Translations under genes and position numbers: made by a program | Source of the DNA: Desulfovibrionales bacterium | GTDB lineage: Bacteria; Desulfobacterota; Desulfovibrionia; Desulfovibrionales; Desulfonatronaceae | Direction of reading: 5' to 3' | Assembly: GCA_007693505.1 (NCBI GenBank) | Contig: REDL01000056.1 | Location: 88,435 to 152,434, forward strand | Length of the DNA: 64,000 nt | Notes under the pieces: model-generated | Seen by the model: only the letters and a program-made list of their open reading frames with translations | What the model was told of the DNA's origin: nothing | Database searches by the model: none | Part shown: positions 9,769 to 19,125 of the stretch, piece after piece | How the letters are laid out: every line of letters starts with the position of its first letter | How positions within the stretch are numbered: the first letter of the stretch is position 1

Positions 9769-9838
9769 CCCATTGTCGTTTGAGCAAACTTCTTGGGTTT
9801 TTTGGCTTTGATTGCCGAAGCAGGTCGAGTTCTTCAGG

Positions 9839-10858
9839 TTACAGGCCTTTTTCGGCCATGTACGTCACCAAATCCCCGACCCGGCAGGAATAGCCCCACT
9901 CGTTGTCGTACCAGGAATAGATTTTGGCCATGTTGCCGGATTGGACCATGGTGAAGTCGGCCTCAACAATGGATGAGCGGGGATCGCCGATAAAGTCCGA
10001 CGAAACCAACGGAGACTCGGAGTAGCCGAGGATGCCCTTCAAGGAGCCTTCAGCCGCGGCCTTGAGCAGAGCTCGCAAATCATCGGTGGTGGCGTCCTTT
10101 TCCAACTCGCAGACAAAGTCCACGAGGGAGACCGTAGGGGTGGGCACGCGGACCGAGTAGCCGGAGAACTTGCCGGCCATTTCCGGGATAACCAGGGCCA
10201 CGGCCTTGGCCGCTCCGGTAGATGTGGGAATCATGTTGCAGGCCGCAGCCCGGGCTCGACGCAGATCAGAGTGTGGCAGGTCCAGAATGCGCTGGTCGTT
10301 GGTGTAGGCGTGGATGGTGGTCATCACCCCTTTCTTGATGCCATAGCGTTCGTGGACCACCTTGACTACGGGAGCCAGGCAGTTGGTAGTGCAGGATGCG
10401 TTGGAGATGATGTGGTGCTTGGCCGGATCGTAGGCAGCTTCGTTCACGCCCATGACAATGGTGATGTCCTCTTCCTTGGCTGGTGCGGAAATGATCACCT
10501 TCTTGGCTCCGGCCTCGATATGCATGGCGGCCTTGGGTCCGGTACGAAAGATGCCCGTGCACTCCACCACCACGTCCACGTTCTGGGAGGCCCAGGGGAT
10601 CTGCCGGGGATCACGCTCGGCAAAGTTGGTCACCTGGAAGTCGTCGCCCACGAGCATGGTGTCACCGTCCACGCGAATTTCGGGTTCGAAGCGTCCATAG
10701 CTGGTGTCGTGGGCCACGAGGTGGGCGTTGGTCTTGATGTCGAAGAGGTCGTTCACCGCCACGACCTCAATGACGTCGCGGTGGTACTTCCATATTGATT
10801 TGAGGACCTGCCGCCCGATGCGGCCAAAACCGTTGATACCAACACGTATTTTATTCAT
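9839..10858 (-). CDS. gap: Glyceraldehyde-3-phosphate dehydrogenase, type I
   Basis: NAD-dependent oxidative phosphorylation of glyceraldehyde-3-phosphate in glycolysis/gluconeogenesis. The Rossmann motif [10 protein letters not shown] is at residues 7-16, Asn36/Asp37 sit in the NAD-binding VAVNDLFD region, and the catalytic Cys156 is in SNASCTTNC. The expected ending (YDNEWGYS) is present. The length of 339 is normal. The gene has its own upstream region and is followed by the GAF protein region on the opposite side. Confidence 0.97.
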   Translation of the reverse strand: MNKIRVGINGFGRIGRQVLKSIWKYHRDVIEVVAVNDLFDIKTNAHLVAHDTSYGRFEPEIRVDGDTMLVGDDFQVTNFAERDPRQIPWASQNVDVVVECTGIFRTGPKAAMHIEAGAKKVIISAPAKEEDITIVMGVNEAAYDPAKHHIISNASCTTNCLAPVVKVVHERYGIKKGVMTTIHAYTNDQRILDLPHSDLRRARAAACNMIPTSTGAAKAVALVIPEMAGKFSGYSVRVPTPTVSLVDFVCELEKDATTDDLRALLKAAAEGSLKGILGYSESPLVSSDFIGDPRSSIVEADFTMVQSGNMAKIYSWYDNEWGYSCRVGDLVTYMAEKGL

Positions 10859-10934
10859 GCGTTCCTCCGAACGGATGTCGAATTGCTGGGTTGGGGGAAA
10901 GTCGGAACCTGGATGTTTCAGTCAGGAGTGGCCG

Positions 10935-11495
10935 CTAATCCTCGAAAACCTGATAGATGTAGTCGTTGGCAAGCTCGCTGGCCCGTTTGAGAGCGTGGAA
11001 CATCCGGGCGTTTTCCAGGGCAATGCCGCAGAGATTGGCGATGCAGCTCAGGAATTCCAGTTCTTCGTCGGAGAATTGACGTGTTTCCCCAGCGTAGACC
11101 CGAAGAACGCCGATAACCTTGTCGCTTTGGGCCGTGAGCGGGACCACCACGATGGAGACCAGCCCCTCCTCTGAGGCCTGTTGGGGATACTGAAAACGGG
11201 GGTCGGTCCGGACATCGGCGATGTACACGGGGTTACCGGCCAGGGCTTCCTGGTCCAGCTTGCTTTTGGCCACTTCCACGGGACCTTTCTTGGCGTAGCG
11301 CTCGCTCAGTCCGTAATAGGCGTCCGGCTTGAGGATCTCACCGGACCTGTTGAGCAAGCGGATGAAGCATCCCTTGGCGTTCATGGCCGTGGCGACTTGC
11401 TCCACAATCTGGCTGAGGACCACCTTGGGCTCCAACGACGAGTTGACGACCTTGGCGATCTTGTAAATAGTCTTGTAAAGCGCTTGCGGTTCCAT
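10935..11495 (-). CDS. GAF-domain protein
   Basis: A 186-residue protein consisting of one GAF domain (about 15-165) with the typical MNAKGCFIRLLN core and a SIVVVPLTAQSDKVIGVLRVY strand pair. No output domain is attached, so it probably senses a small ligand or redox state and acts on a partner. It lies directly upstream of gap on the same strand with a 76-base gap, and may be co-transcribed with gap. Confidence 0.85.
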   Translation of the reverse strand: MEPQALYKTIYKIAKVVNSSLEPKVVLSQIVEQVATAMNAKGCFIRLLNRSGEILKPDAYYGLSERYAKKGPVEVAKSKLDQEALAGNPVYIADVRTDPRFQYPQQASEEGLVSIVVVPLTAQSDKVIGVLRVYAGETRQFSDEELEFLSCIANLCGIALENARMFHALKRASELANDYIYQVFED

Positions 11496-11863
11496 TGCTG
11501 TTCCTGCCTTTGCTTAATTGTCCACGTGCATGCGACCGGGCCGCCTAGGCGCTGTCATCCCGTTCGCGGTATCCTCATCACTCATCATGTCTGGCCTGGC
11601 TTGGTCTGGCCTGGCTTGGTCTGGCCTGGCTTGGCCACATCAGGCGTCCCGTTCACGAACAACGGGTTTTTCATGCGTTTTTTCAGGGACGATCCCCTAG
11701 CCCTAGTCCAGGCGTATTTGCATTGCAAGGGGCAGGGAATTGCGCGACTTCAAGGTAAAAGTCCAACCAGGGCGTGGCCCTCAACGAGGGCTCATTGCCG
11801 GATGATCCCGTATTTTGTAGATGCTTCGCACTACGGATAACAACCTGCTTCACGGAGTGAGCC
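11496..11863. other. Intergenic region between the GAF and Sel1 genes
   Basis: This 368-base divergent spacer should contain promoters for both genes. It holds a triple 15-bp tandem repeat (11590-11634) and a small hairpin GCCCTC-AAC-GAGGGC (11777-11791). No convincing gene is seen. Confidence 0.6.
11590..11634. repeat. Three perfect copies of a 15-bp tandem repeat
   Basis: The unit TCTGGCCTGGCTTGG occurs three times head to tail with no mismatches. It may be a slippage-prone minisatellite. Confidence 0.9.
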
Positions 11864-12775
11864 ATGTTCACGCGTTCGATTGCGTCCCCATCCCCGATTC
11901 CTTGCCTGCCCCTGGCATGCTGTTTTTTTCTTTTCCTCCTTGGTCCTCTCTTTGCGGCTGAACGGAGTCCGTTTCAAGACCTGGGACGGATTCAAGAGCA
12001 GGCCCTGGCCGGAAACGCGGAATACCAGTATCGTCTGGGTTTGATTTACGGGGAAGGCAAGGGGGGCCCTCGAGACCCGGAATCAGCATTTTACTGGTTC
12101 AGTAAAGCCGCTGAGCAGGGACATCTTGAGTCTCAGGTGAACCTGGGGGCCATGTATGCCATGGGGGTTGGGGTGGAGCGCAATTTCATGCACGCGGCCC
12201 ACTGGTATCGGGTGGCTGCGGAACGTGGCCATCCGGAGGCCCAGAACAATCTGGCCATTCTCTTCGAGGAGGGACTGGGCTTTGCCATGGACAGAGAACA
12301 AGCCGTGCTGTGGTATTATCGGGCCGCGAAACAAGGGTACCCGGAAGCCCAATACAATCTGGCCCAGTTGTACCTGGAGGGCAATGGCGGGGATCCTGAT
12401 CCCCAGGCAGCTCTGGACCTGCTCGTGGCCGCGGCGGAAAGCGGTTATGTCCCGGCCCAGTATCTTGCCGGATACCTCCTGGAGCAGGGTCACGGCATTG
12501 ACCAAAATCTGCGTCGTGCCGCGGCGTTTTACATGATGGCCGCGGAGCAGGGTTCACCCCCGGCCCAGCTGAACCTGGGCCTGATGTACCTCACCGGTCA
12601 GGGAGTCTCCCAGGAGAATGTCCTGGCCTACAAATGGTTCGTGCTGGCTTTGTATCAGGGGGTTGAACAGGCCGCCGAGGCCATGCATCTGGCTGAACTG
12701 CAAATGACTCCCGGTCAGATTGCTGAAGCCCGTCGTCTGGCGGAGCGGTGGGTGCTTCAGAAACAGGCCGAGTGA
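11864..12775 (+). CDS. Exported Sel1-repeat (TPR-like) protein
   Basis: The N-terminal hydrophobic signal (LPLACCFFLFLLGPLFAAE) predicts export. About six Sel1 repeats follow, each 36 residues with the A-x-YWF-x-KAAEQGHLESQVNLG pattern, from about residue 50 to 290. Sel1 proteins are protein-protein adaptors. ATG at 11864 follows a GGAG. The stop is seven bases before the trmL start, so the two genes are co-transcribed, although no functional link is known. Confidence 0.9.
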   Translation: MFTRSIASPSPIPCLPLACCFFLFLLGPLFAAERSPFQDLGRIQEQALAGNAEYQYRLGLIYGEGKGGPRDPESAFYWFSKAAEQGHLESQVNLGAMYAMGVGVERNFMHAAHWYRVAAERGHPEAQNNLAILFEEGLGFAMDREQAVLWYYRAAKQGYPEAQYNLAQLYLEGNGGDPDPQAALDLLVAAAESGYVPAQYLAGYLLEQGHGIDQNLRRAAAFYMMAAEQGSPPAQLNLGLMYLTGQGVSQENVLAYKWFVLALYQGVEQAAEAMHLAELQMTPGQIAEARRLAERWVLQKQAE

Positions 12776-12782
12776 GACGGCC

Positions 12783-13247
12783 ATGCGCGTTGTCCTGTAT
12801 CAACCGGAAATTCCCCCGAACACCGGGAACATCGCCCGGCTTTGCGCGGCGACGCAAGTCCCGCTCCACCTTATCGAACCCTTGGGATTCTCCATTGAGG
12901 ACAAGTATCTCCGTCGCGCCGGCTTGGACTATTGGGAGCACGTTCAGGTTCAAACATGGCCGGAGTGGACCGCTTTCCTACAGCGCAAGAAGCCCGGGCG
13001 ACTGGTGTTTACCAGTGCCCGTAACGGCACGGCACATCATCTTTTCGCATTTCAGCCGGACGATTTTCTGGTTTTTGGCCCGGAAACCAGAGGTCTGCCG
13101 GATGAACTGCTGCCTGTCGGCGCCTTGTGCGTGCGTGTACCCATCTGGGGACAGGTGCGCAGCCTGAACCTCTCCACCTGCGCTGGCATCGTTCTCTACG
13201 AGGCACTTCGGCAAACCGGGATGCTGCCGGAAGCCGCGAACCAGTGA
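12783..13247 (+). CDS. trmL: tRNA (cytidine(34)-2'-O)-methyltransferase TrmL
   Basis: SPOUT-class methylase expected to methylate the ribose of the wobble base in tRNA-Leu isoacceptors. The 154-residue protein starts MRVVLYQPEIPPNTGNIARL, has the motif 2 loop FGPETRGLPDE and the trefoil-knot motif 3 (RSLNLSTCAGIVLYEA), and is the usual minimal length. ATG at 12783 is chosen because the homologous N-terminus begins there; the frame is open further upstream inside the Sel1 gene. Confidence 0.93.
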   Translation: MRVVLYQPEIPPNTGNIARLCAATQVPLHLIEPLGFSIEDKYLRRAGLDYWEHVQVQTWPEWTAFLQRKKPGRLVFTSARNGTAHHLFAFQPDDFLVFGPETRGLPDELLPVGALCVRVPIWGQVRSLNLSTCAGIVLYEALRQTGMLPEAANQ

Positions 13248-13269
13248 GGCACATTTCAGCAGTCGGAAC

Positions 13270-13319
13270 CCACGTCAAACGGCCCCGGAGGCAATTGCCT
13301 CCGGGGCCGTTTGACGTGG
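13270..13319. terminator. 50-bp perfect palindrome, bidirectional terminator
   Basis: Every base from 13270 pairs with its mirror position to 13319, centred on CAATTG. On both strands the GC-rich stem (CGGCCCCGGAGGC) is followed by TTT. It lies between the convergent trmL and TRAP permease genes and would stop transcription from both sides. Confidence 0.8.
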
Positions 13320-13350
13320 CATGAAGCGACGGATTTTGCCGTCAGGGGCT

Positions 13351-15387
13351 TCAGGCCTTTTCGTTGGCCATGGCCGATCCAGTGGAGGGGAAGGGGCAGG
13401 TCGCCTCCATGGTTTGTTTGAGAGCTTCTTCCTGTTTGTTCTTGCGATGCTGCCAAAGCCCCAGGAGGACGACGATGCCGATGCCCAGGGCATCGCTGAG
13501 CAGATTGGGCTGGAAGCAAAGGAAGGTGGCTCCGCCGAAAATGACCCATTCCAGAATCGTGGTTCGGCGGATCAGGTAGAACATGGACCAGGCCGAGAAG
13601 GCCACGGTACCCACGGCAGCGGCGAAATAGACCGCAGCGATTTCAGTCCACCCGGAGTCGCCCACCACTGCCTGGTCCCAACCGATGAACAAGGTCATGG
13701 CCGGTTCGTAGGCAAAGAGAAACGGCATGACGTAGAGAAGCTTGGAAAACTTGAAGGCTGTCCAGCCCGTCTTCCAGGGGTCGGCCCCGGCAATGGCCGC
13801 ACCGGCATAGGCAGCAACACAGACCGGCGGGGTGATGTTGGAATTCTGGCTGAACCAATAGACGATCATGTGTCCGGCGATCAGGCCGACGCCCATCTCA
13901 TGCAGGGCCGGCACGGCCAGCACGGCAACGATCAGGTAGGAAGCCGTAACCGGGACGCCCATGCCCAGGATCAACGAGGCCAGAGCGATGAGCACCATTG
14001 CCGGTAACAGGTGGCCGCCGGAGAGCGAAATAATGATGTCCGAGAATTTCAGACCGATGCCGCTCAGGGCGATGGTGCCCACGATGATCCCGATCACGCC
14101 CACGGTGGCTCCGATGACCAGTGTGCTCTGCGCGCCGGCAACCAGGGCTTCCCAGATCTGTTTCGGCCCCATCCGGAATTCCGGGTCGAACCAGCTAATG
14201 ACGATGCAGGACAGCGTGGCCCAGAATGCGGCGTTGCCCGGAGAGTAGCCGTAGAGCATCATGGCTATGATGACCACCAGGGGCAGGCATTTGTACCAGT
14301 GCTTCTTGAAAATGGCCGAAGCCGAGGGCATGTCGTCCAGTTCCAGCCCCTTGATATTCAGCTTCTTGGCTTCAAAGTGGATCATGGTGAACACGGCCAA
14401 AAAGTACAAAATGGCCGGAAAGATGGAGATGAGCATGATCTGCACGTATGGCGTATTTGTCAGTTCGGCCATGATGAATCCACCGGCACCCATGATCGGG
14501 GGCATGAACATCCCACCGATTGAGGCCGCAGGTTCGATGGCTCCGGCCACGTGGGGCCGGAATCCGGCTCGTTTCATCAAGGGGATGGTGAAGGCCCCGG
14601 TGGTCACGGTGTTGGCGATGGCCGACCCGGAGACCGAGCCGAAAAAGGCCGAGGCAATGACGCAGACTTTGGCCGGACCGCCAACGGCTCGACCGGCCAG
14701 GGCCAGTGGCCAGTCGATGAAAAAACGGCCTACACCGGATTTTTGCAAAAACGCACCGAAGAAAATGAATAAGATCACGTAGGTGACCAGAACGCTGGCC
14801 ATGACACCGAACACGCCATCCTGGGTCAGATAGATATAGGGGGCGAGCCGGTCGATGCCGAAACCTCGGTGAGCGATGGCAGAGGGAAAGTAGGGGCCGA
14901 AATAACCATAGGCCAGGAACAACAACCCGCCCAAGGTGATGGACCAGCCCAGAACCCGGCGACAGACCTCCAGGGAGATGATGATCCCTACGATGGAAAC
15001 CCAGATATCCATCTGGGTTTCCATCCCGGCGCGGTAGTTCAGGTTTTCAAACTCAAAAATCCAGTAGCCCACCACCCCGGCGGAAACCAACGCCAGCAGG
15101 ACATCCACCACTGTGGGCCGGGTCTGGTTAGACCGTCTCCAGAATGGAAAGGTCAGAAAAATCATGATGTACGTCAGGAAAACATAGATTCCGCGGTGGT
15201 ACTGGTCACTCACGGGTTGCACGCCGGCGGCGTAAAAATAGAACACGACCATGCACAGTCCCATGATGGAGACCAGCCATTTCCAAAAACCGGTCAGCTT
15301 GCGACCGGTTTTGGCGTCCTTGGACTGGATCCGTTTCAATTCTTCCTTACGGGCAGTGGACATTTCCTGGAGCTGTGGCTCGGTCAT
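13351..15387 (-). CDS. TRAP transporter permease, fused small and large subunits (TAXI type)
   Basis: A 678-residue inner-membrane protein with many hydrophobic segments. The N-terminal part replaces the separate DctQ small subunit. The rest is the DctM-like channel, seen in SVSGSAIANTVTTGAFTIPLMKRAGF and EPAASIGGMFMPPIMGAGGF. It uses an ion gradient to import a carboxylate-like solute delivered by the TAXI binding protein encoded just upstream. ATG at 15387 has GGAG upstream. The long cytoplasmic N-terminus is charged and is followed by the first membrane span near residue 35. The substrate is unknown. Confidence 0.92.
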   Translation of the reverse strand: MTEPQLQEMSTARKEELKRIQSKDAKTGRKLTGFWKWLVSIMGLCMVVFYFYAAGVQPVSDQYHRGIYVFLTYIMIFLTFPFWRRSNQTRPTVVDVLLALVSAGVVGYWIFEFENLNYRAGMETQMDIWVSIVGIIISLEVCRRVLGWSITLGGLLFLAYGYFGPYFPSAIAHRGFGIDRLAPYIYLTQDGVFGVMASVLVTYVILFIFFGAFLQKSGVGRFFIDWPLALAGRAVGGPAKVCVIASAFFGSVSGSAIANTVTTGAFTIPLMKRAGFRPHVAGAIEPAASIGGMFMPPIMGAGGFIMAELTNTPYVQIMLISIFPAILYFLAVFTMIHFEAKKLNIKGLELDDMPSASAIFKKHWYKCLPLVVIIAMMLYGYSPGNAAFWATLSCIVISWFDPEFRMGPKQIWEALVAGAQSTLVIGATVGVIGIIVGTIALSGIGLKFSDIIISLSGGHLLPAMVLIALASLILGMGVPVTASYLIVAVLAVPALHEMGVGLIAGHMIVYWFSQNSNITPPVCVAAYAGAAIAGADPWKTGWTAFKFSKLLYVMPFLFAYEPAMTLFIGWDQAVVGDSGWTEIAAVYFAAAVGTVAFSAWSMFYLIRRTTILEWVIFGGATFLCFQPNLLSDALGIGIVVLLGLWQHRKNKQEEALKQTMEATCPFPSTGSAMANEKA

Positions 15388-15436
15388 TCATGCGTCTCCG
15401 GGTTGGGATGATGGCTAGGAGGGGGAAAGAGGATGT

Positions 15437-15476
15437 GACGGTCCCCGCCACGCCTGGAGGCGTGGCGGGGACCGTC
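15437..15476 (-). promoter_or_regulatory. Intercistronic 18-bp hairpin in the TRAP operon
   Basis: Perfect 18-bp GC-rich inverted repeat (15437-15454 / 15459-15476) with a 4-base loop, in the gap between the binding-protein stop and the permease start. There is no T-run on the transcribed strand. It probably stabilises the upstream mRNA or partly terminates, giving more binding protein than permease. Confidence 0.7.
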
Positions 15477-15496
15477 AGCGGCAAGTTATACGGAGA

Positions 15497-16486
15497 TTAG
15501 GGCTTTAGTTCGTCGGGGATGGTCAGGCCCTGCTCGGTCCAGAATTTGTACGCCCCGGGATGCAGGGGGATGGAGGCTCCAGTCAATCCGTTTTCGATGG
15601 ACATTTCCCGGGCCGCGGCATGGGCCGTGACCATGTGCCGTAAGCCTTCCGGAGAGTAGATGATCTTCAGGGACTCGTAGACAATGTCGTCGCTGAGATT
15701 GGCGTGGGTCATCCAGAAGGTGGAATCCTGAAAGGTGGTCACGGGCTCACTCTGGCCGCGATAGGTATCCGCTGGAATCTCGACCCTGGCGTAGAAGGGG
15801 AAGGCGTCGTAAAAACCGCTCTCCTCGGCATCGTAATGCAGGTTCACAAGAGCAATGTTGGTCTGGGTGGCGGCCTCAATAATAGAGGCGTTGGGATATC
15901 CGACCAGGACCCAGAATGCATCGATTTGGCCGTCCCTGAACGCCGAGGCTGCGGGGGAGTAGCCCAGAAACTGTGGCCTGATCTCATCCCAGAGTTCCAT
16001 GTGACGGAAGAAGCGCTCCGCGGCCAGGGCCGCACCGGAACCGGCGTTGCCGACGGCAACGCGCCTTCCGGCCAGGTCCTTTGCTGAAGTGATTCCGGCG
16101 TCAGCGCGGACGACTAATTGGGCCGGAGCGCCGTACAGGTACCCCATGGTCCGCACGTTGGTGTACTGTCGGTCGTCGTTGGGCAACTGCCCGGCGCGGC
16201 CGAGATAGGCGTCTCCGGCGTAGACGATGCCAAAATCCACCTGGGCGGCATGCAAGCGACGCAGATTTTCTCCGGAACCGCCGGAGCCCTCGGAGGAAAT
16301 TTCCACATTGGGCAGTGCCCTGGAGAGATAAATGGCGATGCCATTGGCGAAGTAGTTGAACGTGCCTCCGGTGGGGCCGCCGCCAAAGGCCAGAAAGGTG
16401 CTCCGCTGGGCTGACGCAGGTGATGCTCCGATGCACAGGGCCAACAGCGCCAGTCCCGTCAGGACGATCTTCAGTTTCGACTTCAT
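15497..16486 (-). CDS. TAXI-family TRAP solute-binding protein
   Basis: Periplasmic receptor of the TRAP transporter. A signal peptide (KIVLTGLALLALCIGASPASAQ) is followed by the TAXI core FGGGPTGGTFNYFANGIA, SSEGSGGSGENLRRL and AGRRVAVGNAGSGAALAAERFF. ATG at 16486 has AAGGAG six bases upstream; the adjacent ATG at 16489 is too close to it. The mature protein is about 305 residues, normal for the family. It precedes the fused permease gene and is separated from it by a strong hairpin. Confidence 0.93.
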   Translation of the reverse strand: MKSKLKIVLTGLALLALCIGASPASAQRSTFLAFGGGPTGGTFNYFANGIAIYLSRALPNVEISSEGSGGSGENLRRLHAAQVDFGIVYAGDAYLGRAGQLPNDDRQYTNVRTMGYLYGAPAQLVVRADAGITSAKDLAGRRVAVGNAGSGAALAAERFFRHMELWDEIRPQFLGYSPAASAFRDGQIDAFWVLVGYPNASIIEAATQTNIALVNLHYDAEESGFYDAFPFYARVEIPADTYRGQSEPVTTFQDSTFWMTHANLSDDIVYESLKIIYSPEGLRHMVTAHAAAREMSIENGLTGASIPLHPGAYKFWTEQGLTIPDELKP

Positions 16487-16821
16487 CATGCTCTCCTTGG
16501 CTGGAAGGTTTTGGGAGGAGGTCCTCGCAGATTGCCATTGGAGACTTTTGCATGGAGTCACAAGTTGACGTCAAGGCTCTCCCATGAAAGGGAGGTAATG
16601 GTCGGTAAACGAACACCACATGCGGTTGGAAATGCAGCGGTGCTCGTGAAATTACGAACAAGAGGCGAGGGGTAATCGTGGCAGTCAGGTGCCGGATAGG
16701 TGATGCCGGCGCGGACAACCAAGGCGGGCACATCCTTGCTTGGGTGGAGATTCCCGTCGTGGATACAGCCTTTAAGACTGAGCGCGATGGAACGGAGTAA
16801 GGGGCAGGGCGGACTGTATCG
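16487..16821. other. Intergenic region upstream of the TRAP operon
   Basis: This 335-base spacer between the TAXI gene start and the M23 gene end should hold the TRAP promoter on the minus strand and the M23 terminator. I see no gene or strong repeat. Confidence 0.5.
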
Positions 16822-17727
16822 TCAGTTGAGTATGTAGCGCATGGGGTCCACGGGGATGCCGTTCAGGCGGACCTCATAGTGCAGGTGTGGCCCGGTGGTT
16901 CGACCGGTATTTCCCATATAGCCGATCAATTCCCCACGACTGACTTCCTGGTCCACCGTGACGATGATCCGGTGCATATGGGCGTACAGGGTGACAATCC
17001 CCCCGCCATGGTCAATGGTCACTACCTTGCCATATGCGCCCTCCTTGCCCGCTGAAAGCACCGTGCCTGTGGCCGTGGAATAGATCGGTGTTCCAATGGG
17101 ACCGGCGATGTCCAGCCCCCGATGCATCTCCCGGCGATCCGTGAATGGTGAGCGCCGGTAGCCGAATTCGGAGGTGACCCAACCTTCAGCAGGCCAAATG
17201 GATGGAGTGGAGGCAAAAAAGCCCCGGTTGTCCCGCAATGCGGCCAACAGTTCCTCCTGGCGGACCTCCTCAAGCTTGGCTTCAGTATGGAGCTGTTCGA
17301 GAAAACTGTGCATTTTTCTAACCAGCAGTTCCTGGCGATGTGCTGTAGGATACTGATCGGAAAAGCCTCCACGTTCCGTTCCTCCCAAGGAGGACTCGCG
17401 ATGGACATGTCCAGGGTCCAGGTTCGCCATAACCCTTATCTTGGCATTGAAATCCACGACACGGTGGACCTGGTCCTCCAGGGCCTCAAGTTTCTCCGTC
17501 AGGACCAAAAACTGTTGTTGCTGACGCTCCAGAGAGTTTTGGGCGGTTTGCAGTTTGGCCTCAGCGGCGTTGACGTTCCTGGAAGAGGTGTAAAAGTGGG
17601 CGTTCAAGGCCAGTGAGGATAAAAAAATGCCGACGACCAGGAGGCAGACCCAAACGCGGAGTGTAAAGGTGCTGCAGGTACCGACATTATCTTTCAGGAG
17701 CAGGATTTGGTATTTTTTATGGATCAT
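16822..17727 (-). CDS. Membrane-anchored M23 peptidase (LytM/NlpD type)
   Basis: Residues about 24-46 form one membrane anchor and are followed by a coiled coil (about 52-95, AAEAKLQTAQNSLERQQQQF). The C-terminal LytM domain has the zinc ligands in HRGLDIAG (H and D) and HLHYEV (HxH), with the typical GNTGRTTGPH before the latter. All metal residues appear intact, so it may be an active cell-wall endopeptidase in the periplasm; some coiled-coil homologues act as amidase activators. The length is 301 residues. No operon partner is adjacent. Confidence 0.9.
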   Translation of the reverse strand: MIHKKYQILLLKDNVGTCSTFTLRVWVCLLVVGIFLSSLALNAHFYTSSRNVNAAEAKLQTAQNSLERQQQQFLVLTEKLEALEDQVHRVVDFNAKIRVMANLDPGHVHRESSLGGTERGGFSDQYPTAHRQELLVRKMHSFLEQLHTEAKLEEVRQEELLAALRDNRGFFASTPSIWPAEGWVTSEFGYRRSPFTDRREMHRGLDIAGPIGTPIYSTATGTVLSAGKEGAYGKVVTIDHGGGIVTLYAHMHRIIVTVDQEVSRGELIGYMGNTGRTTGPHLHYEVRLNGIPVDPMRYILN

Positions 17728-17846
17728 TTTGCTCTCAGATGTTTTTTGGGTGCATTATTGCGCGACGAGATGGAAAGATGCGCTTTGGACCGCAAATGTC
17801 ATGACGTGGAGCTGTGAATTGAAGAAAATATACTGCACCAGGAAAT

Positions 17847-18596
17847 TTATGAGCTTCTGTGGAGGACGTCAAGCTGCCAACGCTTCAATGCGCCATAGAC
17901 GCTGCCATGCATGGCGCCGTTGTGGGTAAGGAGGGATTGCAGCCATTTCTCGGTTCGAGATCGTTCGCTACAGGTAGCCGACGGGCAGGGATTGTTCCAA
18001 ACAGGCAGGTTCCACTGTGCGGCGGCGCGGCGGATCATCGGCTTTTCCAGAAGGAGCAGCGGCCGCATCAGCACCAGTTCTCCGCCAAAGTAGTCTTCCT
18101 TGGGCGAAAGTCCCTCCACCCGGCCGTTGCGAAACAAGTTCATGAAGAACGTTTGCACCAGGTCATCGGCGTTATGACCCAAAGCCAAGTGTGTCAACCC
18201 ATAGTGCTTGCAAAGCTCGAAGAGACGTTTGCGACGGTGCCAGCTGCACAAAAAGCATGGTGATTTTTTTTTGTTTTCCGGACCATGGGCCTTGGGGCCG
18301 TAATCCGTGGTTTCCGCATGCAGGGCGACGCCATGTACCGCGGCCCACGGTGCCAGTGGGGCATGGCTGGTAACGTCAAAGCCCGGATTGAGGTGAATGG
18401 CCAGCAACTCAAAAGGAAACGGAACGATGCGTTGGCGCAGTAACAGCACCTGAAGCATGATCCAGCTGTCGACCCCTCCGGAGACGGCCACACCGATACG
18501 GGCCCCGGGCCAGATCATGGCGGTGCGCTGCATCAGCAAGCCGGTGGGGCCGAGGCACTTTTTCTGGGCAAAGGACAACTTGCCAAGACGACTCAT
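17847..18596 (-). CDS. TtcA-family ATP-pyrophosphatase (tRNA thiolation type)
   Basis: PP-loop ATPase with GVAVSGGVDSW near the N-terminus, a CFLC pair in the middle, LALGHNADDLVQTFFMNLF, and a second cysteine pair spaced C-x4-C near the end. TtcA enzymes use such cysteines with an Fe-S cluster to convert cytidine 32 of tRNA to 2-thiocytidine. ATG at 18596 has AAGGAG upstream; the open frame to 18719 is not needed. The second cysteine pair is not the usual CxxC spacing, so the exact target is uncertain. Confidence 0.82.
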   Translation of the reverse strand: MSRLGKLSFAQKKCLGPTGLLMQRTAMIWPGARIGVAVSGGVDSWIMLQVLLLRQRIVPFPFELLAIHLNPGFDVTSHAPLAPWAAVHGVALHAETTDYGPKAHGPENKKKSPCFLCSWHRRKRLFELCKHYGLTHLALGHNADDLVQTFFMNLFRNGRVEGLSPKEDYFGGELVLMRPLLLLEKPMIRRAAAQWNLPVWNNPCPSATCSERSRTEKWLQSLLTHNGAMHGSVYGALKRWQLDVLHRSS

Positions 18597-19125
18597 GGGG
18601 GCTCCTTGGGCAATTGGCTTGGAGAGATTATATCGCTCCAAAGAAATCGGCGGCGGTGTGGGGTTGCAAAGAGGCTTGCATCCCGCAGGGGTGGTACCTA
18701 TTTTCAGAAAAGTCGGCAACCGAATACGATCAGGCGTTCGAGTGATTGTCGAGATGACACTTTTGTCAACGAGAAAAGGGCTGTTGTCCAGGGCAGAAGG
18801 AGACCTGTCGTAGCGAAGCTGCTTGGCAGGGATTCTGGTTTACACCTTGTATCTTGAAAAACGTGTTGTTGATAAACTGTTACTGTTTCTGGCAAGAGGC
18901 GACCGTTGGGTAAGTGGTGGGAACATGTAATGTTATGCTCTTGGGAAAGGAGGCTCAATTGTTGCTGGCCTTCTCGCACCAGATCCGAATGTATTGTGTT
19001 GAATTTATTTTGATTGTTGCGCTGATGGTGGTACATTAAATTGCTTGGTCACAGCTGTTGACCTGAGGTTTGCATGTTGGTAAAAAATAAAGTTTTTCGA
19101 ATTCAAAGTTGTTTTGGGAGGGCGT
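18597..19125. other. Divergent intergenic region upstream of rpoZ
   Basis: A 529-base spacer between the divergent TtcA-like gene and rpoZ. It contains a possible small leader ORF at 18959-19039 and a weak sigma-70-like box pair (TTGATT 19010-19015, 16-base spacer, TACATT 19032-19037), which would give an rpoZ leader of roughly 80 bases. Nothing else is recognised. Confidence 0.4.
18959..19039 (+). CDS. Possible 26-residue hydrophobic leader peptide
   Basis: A TTG codon lies five bases after a full AAAGGAGG Shine-Dalgarno (18946-18953) and opens a short frame ending ALMVVH before TAA at 19037-19039. The peptide is hydrophobic in its second half. It precedes rpoZ by about 90 bases. Only the ribosome-binding site supports it; it may be fortuitous. 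Confidence 0.2.
   Translation: MLLAFSHQIRMYCVEFILIVALMVVH

Noticed and set aside
11590..11634. CRISPR-like repeat
   Set aside because: Three 15-bp units are directly adjacent with no spacers, so this is a minisatellite. No CRISPR array or cas gene is seen anywhere in the window.
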